A DNA stretch of 10,669 bases, taken from an uncultured Candidatus Saccharibacteria bacterium. Lineage in GTDB: Bacteria > Patescibacteria > Saccharimonadia > Saccharimonadales > UBA6022. How positions within the stretch are numbered: the stretch's first letter is position 1; the number at the start of each line of letters is the position of its first letter. The stretch covers positions 1-10,669 of the forward strand of contig CAMLED010000024.1 of assembly GCA_946479115.1 (NCBI GenBank), in the 5' to 3' direction. Made by a program: the position numbers and the translations under genes. Below the pieces are notes generated by a model. It made no database searches. It was not told the DNA's origin and saw only the letters and a program-made list of their open reading frames with translations. Shown here piece after piece: positions 1 to 6,439 of this stretch.

Positions 1-116
1 GCCATGTCGACGGCGTTAATACGCTGACGGATGCTATCGGCTACTTTTTCTTCGTAACCACTGTATGTGTGAATGGCGTACCATTGACGAGTACTGTCGT
101 ATCGGTTTGTTGACAT
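1..116 (-). CDS. nusG: Transcription termination/antitermination factor NusG, N-terminal fragment
   Basis: Translating the minus strand from the ATG at 116-114 gives 38 residues plus a partial codon, running off the left edge. They include [20 protein letters not shown], the characteristic opening of the NusG NGN domain (WYxxxTxSGxExxV). NusG binds the RNA polymerase clamp and modulates elongation, pausing and Rho-dependent termination. The start follows the secE stop by 12 bases, and the gap carries a purine-rich Shine-Dalgarno (AAGGAAG, about 5 bases before ATG), so nusG is translated from the secE transcript. The secE-nusG order is the classic bacterial arrangement, usually followed by ribosomal protein genes rplK and rplA; that part lies outside the window. 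Identity is secure from the N-terminus alone; the KOW domain cannot be seen. Confidence 0.93.
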   Translation of the reverse strand, partial: MSTNRYDSTRQWYAIHTYSGYEEKVADSIRQRINAVDM

Positions 117-128
117 AATTTCTTCCTT

Positions 129-479
129 TTAACCTAGTGTTAGTTCAAATAAATATTGGAATCCTGCGTCAAGTAGGAGAATAACGATGACGAAGAATAA
201 AGTAAATCCGAGAAGCGCAAGCGTCAGGCTCCACGTTGCTTTACGTGATGGCCAAGTAACTTGTTGTAGTTCATACCAAGCACCTTTAAAGTAGCCGCCA
301 AGTGCAACAAATGGTGCAAGGAAACCGTTGACTGGTTTGCTGGCTTTTGGCTGCTTTGCTGCTGGTTTTGTCGTTGTTGGTTTCTTGGTCACAGTTTTGT
401 CTGTGTCGCGTGCAGTAATACGAGTCACTTTTGTCGTGGTCGTTTTGCTTGACGCTGATTTTTTTGCCTTTGTTGCCAA
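129..479 (-). CDS. secE: Preprotein translocase subunit SecE with extended basic N-terminus
   Basis: SecE clamps the SecY channel in the inner membrane and is essential for Sec protein export. The 116-residue product has the family core at its C-terminal end: a conserved amphipathic helix with WYELQQVTWPSRKAT (residues 68-82), then one membrane segment (about 85-104) and a short tail. Single-TM SecE proteins are usually about 60-70 residues; here roughly 60 extra N-terminal residues, rich in Lys, Thr, Ala and Pro, look disordered and cytosolic. The start codon is TTG (479-477). It is supported by GGGAGAG eight bases upstream (488-494), and there is no better in-frame ATG before the core domain. 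The gene is first in the secE-nusG unit, with a strong promoter at 534-562 and a leader of about 48 bases. The stop is TAA. Confidence 0.95.
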   Translation of the reverse strand: MATKAKKSASSKTTTTKVTRITARDTDKTVTKKPTTTKPAAKQPKASKPVNGFLAPFVALGGYFKGAWYELQQVTWPSRKATWSLTLALLGFTLFFVIVILLLDAGFQYLFELTLG

Positions 480-533
480 AGTGGTTGCTCTCCCAAATTA
501 AATAGCCTGCTCGTAGGCAGACTGTCAAGTTAC

Positions 534-562
534 ATTGTAGACTGCTACCGCTGTGGCGTCAA
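534..562 (-). promoter_or_regulatory. sigma70-type promoter of the secE-nusG unit
   Basis: On the minus strand, -35 TTGACG (557-562) and -10 TACAAT (534-539) are separated by exactly 17 bases. Each hexamer matches consensus at five of six positions, making this the best promoter in the window. Predicted transcription start is near 527, giving a leader of about 48 bases that includes the secE Shine-Dalgarno. Confidence 0.8.
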
Positions 563-565
563 GCG

Positions 566-574
566 TGCTACCAT
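566..574 (+). promoter_or_regulatory. Extended -10 promoter of the glycosyltransferase gene
   Basis: TGCTACCAT on the plus strand matches the extended -10 form TGnTATAAT at all but two -10 positions. It ends nine bases before the GTG start at 584, so transcription would begin about two or three bases before the start codon. An alternative is CATAAA at 572-577. No convincing -35 box is seen. It lies back-to-back with the secE promoter. Confidence 0.45.
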
Positions 575-583
575 AAAGACACT

Positions 584-1729
584 GTGAATGTAGTTAGTAA
601 TAGTCTATTAATTCTTGTTGGTTTAGCACTGGTGGCGACGCTCGCCTACCGTCTAGAGCGCTCATTGTATCTATCTCGCATGAGGCAAGTATACAAAAAG
701 CCAGCAGACCTCCCGAGTATTAGTATCTGTATACCGGCGCGTAATGAGATGCACGCCATGACGCAGTGTCTTGAGCGCGTACTCGCGAGTGATTATCCAA
801 AGATGGAAGTTGTCGTGTTTGATGACTCGTCGGCTGACGACACGTCAATCCTTATTAAATCATTTGCCCATGCAGGCGTACGATTTATTCCTGGTACGGA
901 TTTGCCACAAGGCTGGCTAGGTAAAAATCATGCCTTAGAAACACTGGCACGTGAAGCCAGCGGTACGTACATCGTATTCATGGACGTCGATACACATATT
1001 CAGACAACGACAATTAGCCAACTTGTTAACTATATGGTTGGTGAAGACCTGCGGATGTTATCGGTTATTCCTGGACGTAACGATATCTGGCGCCCAAGTG
1101 TACTACTAGGGCATCTGCGTTATTTTTGGGAGATTGTATTATCGCGCGATTCGTCGCCAGCAACGGCCAGTTCGCTTTGGATGATACACCGTCGTACGCT
1201 TATGAATACGATAGCTGGATTTAGGTCACACAAGGCCGAGGTTGAGCCGGAGGAGCATCTGGCAGCGATTATCGGACCAAAGGCCTATCAATGCCTCGTG
1301 AATGATAAAACGTTAGGCGTCACCTATGAAAAACGCTGGCAATCACAGATCGAGACAAGTCGTCGCCTACTATATCCAATGGTTGGTGGCACGTGGCAGT
1401 GGGCAGCGATTGCTATATTGGCCTTGGCATTTATGAACCTACAAACTGTTATCGTGATGTGTGGGTTTGTAACCGGCTGGGGTACGCTGCAAACAAACGC
1501 GCTTATTATCGGTGCCCTCTTCGCCCTGATTTATGGACGATATACATACGCATTGTGGCGTACTAACTGGTGGATGGGCGTTATCCTTTGGCCGGTGATT
1601 ATTTTGCAAGAACTTATTTTACTGGTCGCCAGTATCGTTGGTTACTCTCGTCGAACGATTACTTGGAAAGGCCGACCAGTTGTTTCGCCTCGTGTGGCCA
1701 AGCAGCTCGAAGCAATCGAAAATCTTTAA
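584..1729 (+). CDS. Membrane-anchored family 2 glycosyltransferase (CrtQ/HpnB-like layout)
   Basis: Predicted to transfer a sugar from a nucleotide-sugar donor to a lipid or polyisoprenoid acceptor at the cytoplasmic face of the membrane. The 381-residue product has an N-terminal TM helix (about 5-22), a GT-A domain (about 46-225) and three or four C-terminal TM segments (about 272-352). GT2 motifs are visible: a nucleotide-binding DD within VVVFDDSSADDT (80-81), QGWLGKNHAL (109-118), a metal-binding DVD (134-136), and EPEEH (220-224) as candidate catalytic acid region. The end, RRTITWKGRPV (356-366), resembles the tail of carotenoid- and hopanoid-associated glycosyltransferases, but the true acceptor is unknown. 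The start is GTG with no Shine-Dalgarno and a -10-like box just upstream, so a leaderless message is likely. It overlaps the convergent histidine kinase by four bases. Confidence 0.85.
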   Translation: MNVVSNSLLILVGLALVATLAYRLERSLYLSRMRQVYKKPADLPSISICIPARNEMHAMTQCLERVLASDYPKMEVVVFDDSSADDTSILIKSFAHAGVRFIPGTDLPQGWLGKNHALETLAREASGTYIVFMDVDTHIQTTTISQLVNYMVGEDLRMLSVIPGRNDIWRPSVLLGHLRYFWEIVLSRDSSPATASSLWMIHRRTLMNTIAGFRSHKAEVEPEEHLAAIIGPKAYQCLVNDKTLGVTYEKRWQSQIETSRRLLYPMVGGTWQWAAIAILALAFMNLQTVIVMCGFVTGWGTLQTNALIIGALFALIYGRYTYALWRTNWWMGVILWPVIILQELILLVASIVGYSRRTITWKGRPVVSPRVAKQLEAIENL

Positions 1730-3360
1730 GCGGTTTTGTCGGTCTTTGCTTTAAGTGAAAAGCCAAAGGTTGAACCATGATTAAGGCGGCTCGTTAGTTG
1801 GATGGTTGTACCAAGCTTTTTAGCTAATTTGGTAGCAACGTATAATCCTAAACCTGTGCCACCAGTTTCACGCGTACGGTAATCCTCTGAGCGGTAGAAT
1901 TTCTTAAAGACTTTATCTTGGTCAGCTTTGCTAATACCGATCCCCGTGTCATTGACCTCGAATGTCACCTGACCATCCTTTTTAGTAACAGAAACGGTAA
2001 TACCACCTTCTTTGGTGTATTTGATCGAGTTAGTGATAAAGTTTTGCAGTAGTTCATGCAGGTACAAACGGCTGGCCATAACGCTGCCAAGTTTTGTTCC
2101 TAAATTTAGATCGAAATGAAGGTTCTTTTTAGCTGCCTGCGGAGAATATTCGGCGTACAGGTCACTGACCAAACTATGAACATCAATCTCTTCTTCCGCA
2201 TCAGCAACACCGCGTTCAGCACGAGATAACGTACTTAGGTCATTAACCATCTTCGCTAGGAAGATAACTTGTTCGTGAGCCATCGTAACGCTGCTGCTCA
2301 ACACCTTCTTGGCGATATTAGGACGGTCCATCATAACTGCCACGTTACTGAGCGTTCCTTCGGCAATAGCAATTGGTGTGCGTAGCTCGTGACTAACAAC
2401 ACTAATAAATTCATCACGCTCTTCTTCGAGGCTTTTTGATTTGGTGACATCACGCATAATCACGATGTAGCCATCTTGGTTAGTGCTCTTTTTTGAGACG
2501 CTATAGCTGCTACGAATTGGTGAAAACGTTACTTCGAGACGTACAACCTCATCGGCAATTGTCATGCGAACGTCGTCACGGACAACAACACTCCGTGATT
2601 GCTTCATAGCTTCCAGTAGACTTACTGGTTGATCATCTTGGTCGATTAACGGCAGAATATCGTCAATTTTGCGGCCTTCAAGACCCGTGTTGGTATCGAG
2701 CAGGTTCAGACTGGCGGCGTTAAAGATACGGACAACGCCATTCTTGTCCGTGCTCAGGATGGCATCGGCTAGGTTATTAATCAGCGTTAAGATGCGATCA
2801 CGCTCTAGGCTCTCATGAGCATGGCTACGTGAGAGTTCGGTACTGTCGACATCTTGAATCTGACTAATTGATACAATAACGAGCCCAACAATCAATAGTC
2901 CGAGGGTTGTGAACATGTCAGTCGCCATGATTGTCTGTGAATCACTGTAAAGCAGCATGTCCGCTAGGGCCGTTGCAACTAATAAGGCGACGCTAATCAT
3001 TAGCCCTGTTCGTTTGTAATGTAAATGAGACGCGAGTAGCAGCGCGATCCACCCAATAACAAATGGGCTGCTAAAGCCAGATACGAGCAAAATATAGAAA
3101 ATAGCCAGAATGTGTACGGTTACGAGGCCCAGAATCATGGTGGTGTGGCTTGGCTTTGGGAAAACAAATCCCAGGACTGCAACAAGGCCCCATAGTGTCA
3201 TGATGCTGCCGAACACTAGGTTGCTGTGATAGTGTGATCCATCGACAATCCCAAGAGTAATGAGTAGTCCGTAGCAGGTTAAGGCGATCGGCATGACTAA
3301 GTTGGCAAAACGGAGGATTCGCCCGGTCTCGTTGTTGATCTTTACCCCACCGCGGTACAT
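1726..3360 (-). CDS. Membrane PAS-domain sensor histidine kinase
   Basis: A 544-residue transmembrane sensor kinase that should autophosphorylate on His and pass phosphate to a response regulator. Order: six predicted TM helices (about 20-39, 47-67, 74-93, 98-112, 117-136, 149-168); a linker helix; a PAS domain (about 190-305); HisKA dimerisation domain with SHELRTP (H324 phosphorylated); and a HATPase_c domain with N box N440/N444, G1 DTGIGI (471-476), F box FKKFYR (485-490) and G2 GGTGLGL (500-506). All catalytic motifs are intact. There is almost no extracytoplasmic domain, so the signal may be sensed in the membrane or by the PAS domain. No response regulator is in the window, so it is an orphan here. 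The ATG at 3360 sits 10 bases after TATAAT with no Shine-Dalgarno. The stop shares the palindrome TTAA (1726-1729) with the stop of the glycosyltransferase. Confidence 0.93.
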   Translation of the reverse strand: MYRGGVKINNETGRILRFANLVMPIALTCYGLLITLGIVDGSHYHSNLVFGSIMTLWGLVAVLGFVFPKPSHTTMILGLVTVHILAIFYILLVSGFSSPFVIGWIALLLASHLHYKRTGLMISVALLVATALADMLLYSDSQTIMATDMFTTLGLLIVGLVIVSISQIQDVDSTELSRSHAHESLERDRILTLINNLADAILSTDKNGVVRIFNAASLNLLDTNTGLEGRKIDDILPLIDQDDQPVSLLEAMKQSRSVVVRDDVRMTIADEVVRLEVTFSPIRSSYSVSKKSTNQDGYIVIMRDVTKSKSLEEERDEFISVVSHELRTPIAIAEGTLSNVAVMMDRPNIAKKVLSSSVTMAHEQVIFLAKMVNDLSTLSRAERGVADAEEEIDVHSLVSDLYAEYSPQAAKKNLHFDLNLGTKLGSVMASRLYLHELLQNFITNSIKYTKEGGITVSVTKKDGQVTFEVNDTGIGISKADQDKVFKKFYRSEDYRTRETGGTGLGLYVATKLAKKLGTTIQLTSRLNHGSTFGFSLKAKTDKTA

Positions 3361-3370
3361 ATTAGGCCTA

Positions 3371-3376
3371 ATTATA
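3371..3376 (-). promoter_or_regulatory. -10 box of the histidine kinase gene
   Basis: A perfect TATAAT on the minus strand ends 10 bases before the ATG at 3360, predicting a leader of about three bases. The -35 region is weak. The box lies in the 41-base gap after the metallopeptidase gene, so read-through from that upstream unit could also supply kinase mRNA. Confidence 0.6.
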
Positions 3377-3401
3377 CTGCACCATAACCATTTTACATAG
3401 G

Positions 3402-4097
3402 TTAAATCGATGGATTTTCGTGTTTTAAGGCACGGCGATGACGTTTGTAGTCGGGATCACCTTTTTCGACCAAGCTCCAAAAGGCTTCGGAGTGGTTCAT
3501 TTGTACCGTGTGGCTTAGTTCGTGAACGATGACATAATCGATCAATTCAAAGGGTAATTTCATCAGTGCAATATTAAGGCTGATCGTGCCATTAGTACTA
3601 CAGCTACCCCATCGACCACTAGCGTGCGAAAAGCGAACCCTTTCGTAATAGAATCCGTATTTATCTGCGAGAAATGCGAGTCGTTTAGTTAAGTAACTCT
3701 TTGCTTCAATACGGAGGGCATCAATGACCGTGTCACGGACGATACGTGCTACCTTAGGGTCACTTAATGTCCGGTCTTCGGGAAGTGAGACGATGATTTG
3801 TTGGCCATGACGAGTGGCTGTCGGAGTTTTGGTGGTACTGGGGCGTACAATCAGTGTATGGCTCTTACCGATGGCCATCCCAGGTTCATAGGTTGTTTCG
3901 TTATGTTGTTCGGCTAGCATGTCTCGTAGTTCACTACGTGATGATTGTAGCAATCGTTTAACTAAAAATAACGGCGCATAGAGTGGCAACGAGGCGCGCA
4001 ACCGTCCGTCAGGCGAAACCTTAATACGTACATGCGTTGCCCGCGCACTACGACGCAGAGTGATGACGCCAAACTCTTCATCGGTGATTGTTGGCAT
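3402..4097 (-). CDS. YgjP/DUF45-family zinc metallopeptidase
   Basis: Predicted cytosolic zinc metallopeptidase of the YgjP-like (DUF45, SprT-related) family; physiological substrates of the family are poorly defined. The 231-residue length is typical. The N-terminal half is a beta-rich region opening with residues like VITLRRSARATHVRIKV, and the C-terminal half holds the signature GRWGSCS (161-167) followed by the zinc site HELSH (192-196) and a third ligand candidate H202 in the NHSEAFW motif. E193 is the expected catalytic base. No signal peptide or TM segment is visible. The ATG at 4097 has a clear Shine-Dalgarno (AGAGGGT, about six bases upstream) located within the end of the preceding P-loop kinase gene; the 11-base gap suggests co-transcription and coupled translation. 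Confidence 0.92.
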   Translation of the reverse strand: MPTITDEEFGVITLRRSARATHVRIKVSPDGRLRASLPLYAPLFLVKRLLQSSRSELRDMLAEQHNETTYEPGMAIGKSHTLIVRPSTTKTPTATRHGQQIIVSLPEDRTLSDPKVARIVRDTVIDALRIEAKSYLTKRLAFLADKYGFYYERVRFSHASGRWGSCSTNGTISLNIALMKLPFELIDYVIVHELSHTVQMNHSEAFWSLVEKGDPDYKRHRRALKHENPSI

Positions 4098-4108
4098 ACC
4101 AAGACCCT

Positions 4109-4690
4109 CTATCTGACAACAATGTTACCGCGACGACGTGGTTCATCGGTACGGACAGGCGCAGCAGTATGACTAGAAATTTCAGCACGCGGAGCAGATA
4201 GTCGTTTCAGAACAATTTTAGCCTGAGTAGCATAGGTGTGTTTACCACTAATGACGAGAGGTTTTTCAATTGCAGTTGGTGCGTTAAATTGACGAACGAT
4301 TTTATCGTATTGGTCACTGGTAAGTGATTCAGAATCTTTACTCTTACGAAGCGCACGTGCTTTGGCAGTAGTTGGATCAGTCTGAACCCAAACAAATAAT
4401 ACTTCGTAGTGAGCGGCTTTGGCTTTGCGGACAAATGTATCACGTGCGGTGCGGCTAGCGGCAATACCTTCAACCACGATTGATTGACGTGTCTTTAATA
4501 GCTGTTCGACATGAGTGTCAAAGATAGTTACAGCACCAGATGCACTTTTAGTGAATGGAGTAATTTTTTCAAGGCTCGCATACGGCGCGTTAAATGTCTC
4601 TGAAAATTTTTCAGCAAAAAAACTTTTGCCGCTTCCAGGGACGCCAACCATGACGATTACATGTGGCTGGGAAAGACTTAACGATTTCAT
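4109..4690 (-). CDS. P-loop ATPase / predicted kinase (AAA_33, zeta-toxin-like fold)
   Basis: The 193-residue product opens with a strand and Walker A loop, VIVMVGVPGSGKSFF (11-25), typical of small NMP-kinase-like or polynucleotide-kinase-like enzymes (AAA_33). A second strand with VVEGIAAS (72-79) occupies the Walker B/substrate region, FVWVQTD (99-105) is the next core strand, and the Arg/Lys-rich ARALRKSKDS (111-120) fits a lid that contacts ATP phosphates. The C-terminal 25 residues are basic and probably disordered. The substrate cannot be told from sequence. No antitoxin-like small gene lies beside it, so a zeta-toxin role is not supported. It is the first gene of a unit with the metallopeptidase. 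The ATG is only seven bases from TATACT and lacks a Shine-Dalgarno, predicting a leaderless mRNA. The stop is TAG. Confidence 0.78.
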   Translation of the reverse strand: MKSLSLSQPHVIVMVGVPGSGKSFFAEKFSETFNAPYASLEKITPFTKSASGAVTIFDTHVEQLLKTRQSIVVEGIAASRTARDTFVRKAKAAHYEVLFVWVQTDPTTAKARALRKSKDSESLTSDQYDKIVRQFNAPTAIEKPLVISGKHTYATQAKIVLKRLSAPRAEISSHTAAPVRTDEPRRRGNIVVR

Positions 4691-4697
4691 ATATGAC

Positions 4698-4706
4698 AGT
4701 ATAGCA
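4698..4706 (-). promoter_or_regulatory. Extended -10 promoter of the kinase-metallopeptidase unit
   Basis: Minus-strand TGCTATACT: an extended -10 (TGC plus TATACT at 4698-4703) ending seven bases before the ATG at 4690, which places transcription start at or next to the start codon. No good -35 is seen. The 11-mer TTTGCTATACT is repeated exactly at the PAP2 promoter. Confidence 0.65.
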
Positions 4707-4770
4707 AATATATGCGCAAATAGACACGCAGTCTGATGTGTAAAAATAACAAAAATGATAACATAGCCGT

Positions 4771-4776
4771 TATAAT
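4771..4776 (+). promoter_or_regulatory. -10 box of the TerC/DUF475 gene
   Basis: A perfect TATAAT on the plus strand lies seven bases before the ATG at 4784. Transcription would therefore begin at or one base before that codon. No good -35 box is visible. The position of this box is the main reason for choosing 4784 rather than the upstream in-frame ATG at 4736. Confidence 0.65.
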
Positions 4777-4783
4777 AGAGAGA

Positions 4784-5836
4784 ATGTCACAACCTACAAA
4801 CTTCATGTCACTCTTCCGCTCATTTGGCGGATCAATTATTATCAGTATTTTAGCAATTATCTTCGTCTATGTATTTTTAGGCTGGCAAGCTGCTCTCGTC
4901 ACACTTGCACTTATGATTATCGAAGTCACCTTTAGTTTTGATAATGCGATTGTAAATGCGAAAGTTCTCAATACTATGAGTCCGTTCTGGCAGCATATTT
5001 TTATGACGATCGGTATTCTGGTGGCTGTCTTTGGTATGCGCATCGTCTTCCCTATTGTCGTTGTCATGGCAAGTGCCGGGCTTGGTTGGGACCGAGTGTT
5101 AGATTTGGCGCTCCATCATCCTGAAGAGTATGCGGCAGCTCTTAACGGCGCTCATCCGAGTATCGCTTCATTTGGCGGCATGTTCCTTATGATGCTGGCA
5201 CTTCACTTTCTCTTCGACAAAACGCGTGAGGCGCACTGGATTGATATTATCGAACGACCGATGCAGCGCATTGGCCGTTGGTGGATGCCTGCAACAGTAA
5301 GCGCGGTCGTACTGGCGGTAGTAACTGCTCTGCCATTCAATCATCACCCAAAAGAGACAGTTATCGCTGGTATTGTCGGTATCGGTTCCTACCTATTACT
5401 GAGTGGTATGTCGGCATTTTTCACTCGTCATCATGAAGCTGCCGAAAAACGTGCCGGTAAAAAACTACTAAAAACTGGCATGGCTGGATTTAGTGCCTTT
5501 TTGTATCTTGAAGTGCTCGACGCGAGTTTTAGCCTTGACGGAGTGATCGGTGCCTTCGCGGTGACGCAGAATGTTATCCTGATTGCTGTTGGGTTGGGCG
5601 TCGGTGCTGTCTGGGTGCGATCAATGACACTCTATATGGTGCGTCACAAAGTTCTGCATGCATATCGATACATCGAACATGGCGCACACTACACGATTGG
5701 TATTTTGTCTGTGATTTTGTTGCTGGGACTTTTCTTGCACATTCCTGAAGTTATCACTGGAGGCTTCGGTGTATTAGTGATCGCCGCATCGGTTATAGCC
5801 TCTAAACGAGCTGAAAAAGAAACGGTCGTTATTTAA
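4784..5836 (+). CDS. TerC-family integral membrane protein (DUF475 type)
   Basis: A polytopic inner-membrane protein of 350 residues, the usual DUF475 size. Two repeated acidic motifs mark the TerC fold: EVTFSFDNAIVN (47-58) and EVLDASFSLDGVIGAFA (243-259), each with membrane-embedded Glu and Asp residues that are candidate metal ligands. About eight to nine hydrophobic segments are separated by short loops. TerC proteins were named for tellurite resistance; several characterised members (Alx, MeeF/MeeY) export Mn2+, so metal export is the likeliest role, though this subtype is not characterised to my knowledge. The frame is open from an ATG at 4736, but those 16 codons contain the promoter -10 box and encode a polar Asn/Lys-rich stretch, so 4784 (MSQPTNF) is preferred. 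The 3' end overlaps the convergent PAP2 gene by eight bases. Confidence 0.9.
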   Translation: MSQPTNFMSLFRSFGGSIIISILAIIFVYVFLGWQAALVTLALMIIEVTFSFDNAIVNAKVLNTMSPFWQHIFMTIGILVAVFGMRIVFPIVVVMASAGLGWDRVLDLALHHPEEYAAALNGAHPSIASFGGMFLMMLALHFLFDKTREAHWIDIIERPMQRIGRWWMPATVSAVVLAVVTALPFNHHPKETVIAGIVGIGSYLLLSGMSAFFTRHHEAAEKRAGKKLLKTGMAGFSAFLYLEVLDASFSLDGVIGAFAVTQNVILIAVGLGVGAVWVRSMTLYMVRHKVLHAYRYIEHGAHYTIGILSVILLLGLFLHIPEVITGGFGVLVIAASVIASKRAEKETVVI

Positions 5837-6386
5837 TTTTGTTTGACCTAGCTTCAAATCGAACAGATTGTTTGATTGGCAGAAACTTAGCAACAATCAG
5901 TGCAATACCTGTACCAATCAGTGCAGTTGCTAGACCGCCAATAACATCGAGTGGATAATGAACACCAGCATATATTCTGGCAAAGCCAACGACACCTGCC
6001 GCCAAAAGCAGCAGCCAGCCGATGGTTTTGAAACGCGTAAATACAAGAACTGCAAGCGCTAAGGTAAATGATGCAGTCGCGTGATCACTTGGAAATGATT
6101 GGTTAGCAGCGTGTGGTAATAACTGTATGATCGTGTGATTGACAAATGGGCGGTCGCTAACGAACAGTTTAGATAGAACTAATAAAATAGCGAACGATGC
6201 TACGAGCGTCACGGCACACAAAACAACACTACGCCATTGTTTCTTATATGCGGCATATCCGATGCACCCTATAGCAGTCGCAAACAGGATATAAATCAAC
6301 CACTGAGCACAAAAGATCATGAGGGTGTCGATCAATGGACTTACCCCAACCCAGCTGTTAATAGTTAAAAATATATCTGTATTCAT
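5829..6386 (-). CDS. PAP2-superfamily phosphatase, BcrC-like undecaprenyl-diphosphatase
   Basis: Likely dephosphorylates undecaprenyl diphosphate (or another lipid phosphate) at the outer face of the membrane, recycling the carrier for wall polymer synthesis. The 185-residue protein has five or six TM segments and the three PAP2 motifs: K73 with R79-P80 (SKLFVSDRPF; spacing one residue shorter than the textbook KX6RP), PSDH (99-102, catalytic-site His102, the PSDH form common in BcrC relatives), and ARIYAGVHYPLD (136-147) with R137, nucleophile H143 and D147. The usual Ser before the Arg of motif 3 is Ala. The C-terminus is short and basic. Start ATG is at 6386; no Shine-Dalgarno is present, and the promoter predicts a leader of only about 11 bases. 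The stop overlaps the end of the TerC gene. Confidence 0.88.
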   Translation of the reverse strand: MNTDIFLTINSWVGVSPLIDTLMIFCAQWLIYILFATAIGCIGYAAYKKQWRSVVLCAVTLVASFAILLVLSKLFVSDRPFVNHTIIQLLPHAANQSFPSDHATASFTLALAVLVFTRFKTIGWLLLLAAGVVGFARIYAGVHYPLDVIGGLATALIGTGIALIVAKFLPIKQSVRFEARSNKIK

Positions 6387-6404
6387 AATAAAAAGTGTCT
6401 CTTT

Positions 6405-6413
6405 AGTATAGCA
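6405..6413 (-). promoter_or_regulatory. Extended -10 promoter of the PAP2 gene
   Basis: Minus-strand TGCTATACT (extended -10; TATACT at 6405-6410) lies 18 bases before the ATG at 6386, predicting transcription start near 6398 and a very short A/T-rich leader without a Shine-Dalgarno. It sits in the 53-base gap after the unknown acidic gene. Confidence 0.55.
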
Positions 6414-6439
6414 AAGAATAAGCGAGTTAGAGGCAGTAG

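Noticed and set aside
505..518. Small inverted repeat (GCCT/AGGC) in the secE leader, considered as an attenuator.
   Set aside because: Only four base pairs form on the minus-strand RNA, with no U-tail; it is not distinguishable from chance.
481..583. A tRNA gene before secE, a common arrangement (tRNA-Trp).
   Set aside because: The 100-base gap has no cloverleaf and no CCA-end or T-loop consensus; it is filled by two divergent promoters and the secE leader.
4109..4690. Zeta-type toxin of a toxin-antitoxin pair.
   Set aside because: No small antitoxin gene is adjacent, and the downstream partner is a metallopeptidase; the P-loop fold alone is shared by many harmless kinases.
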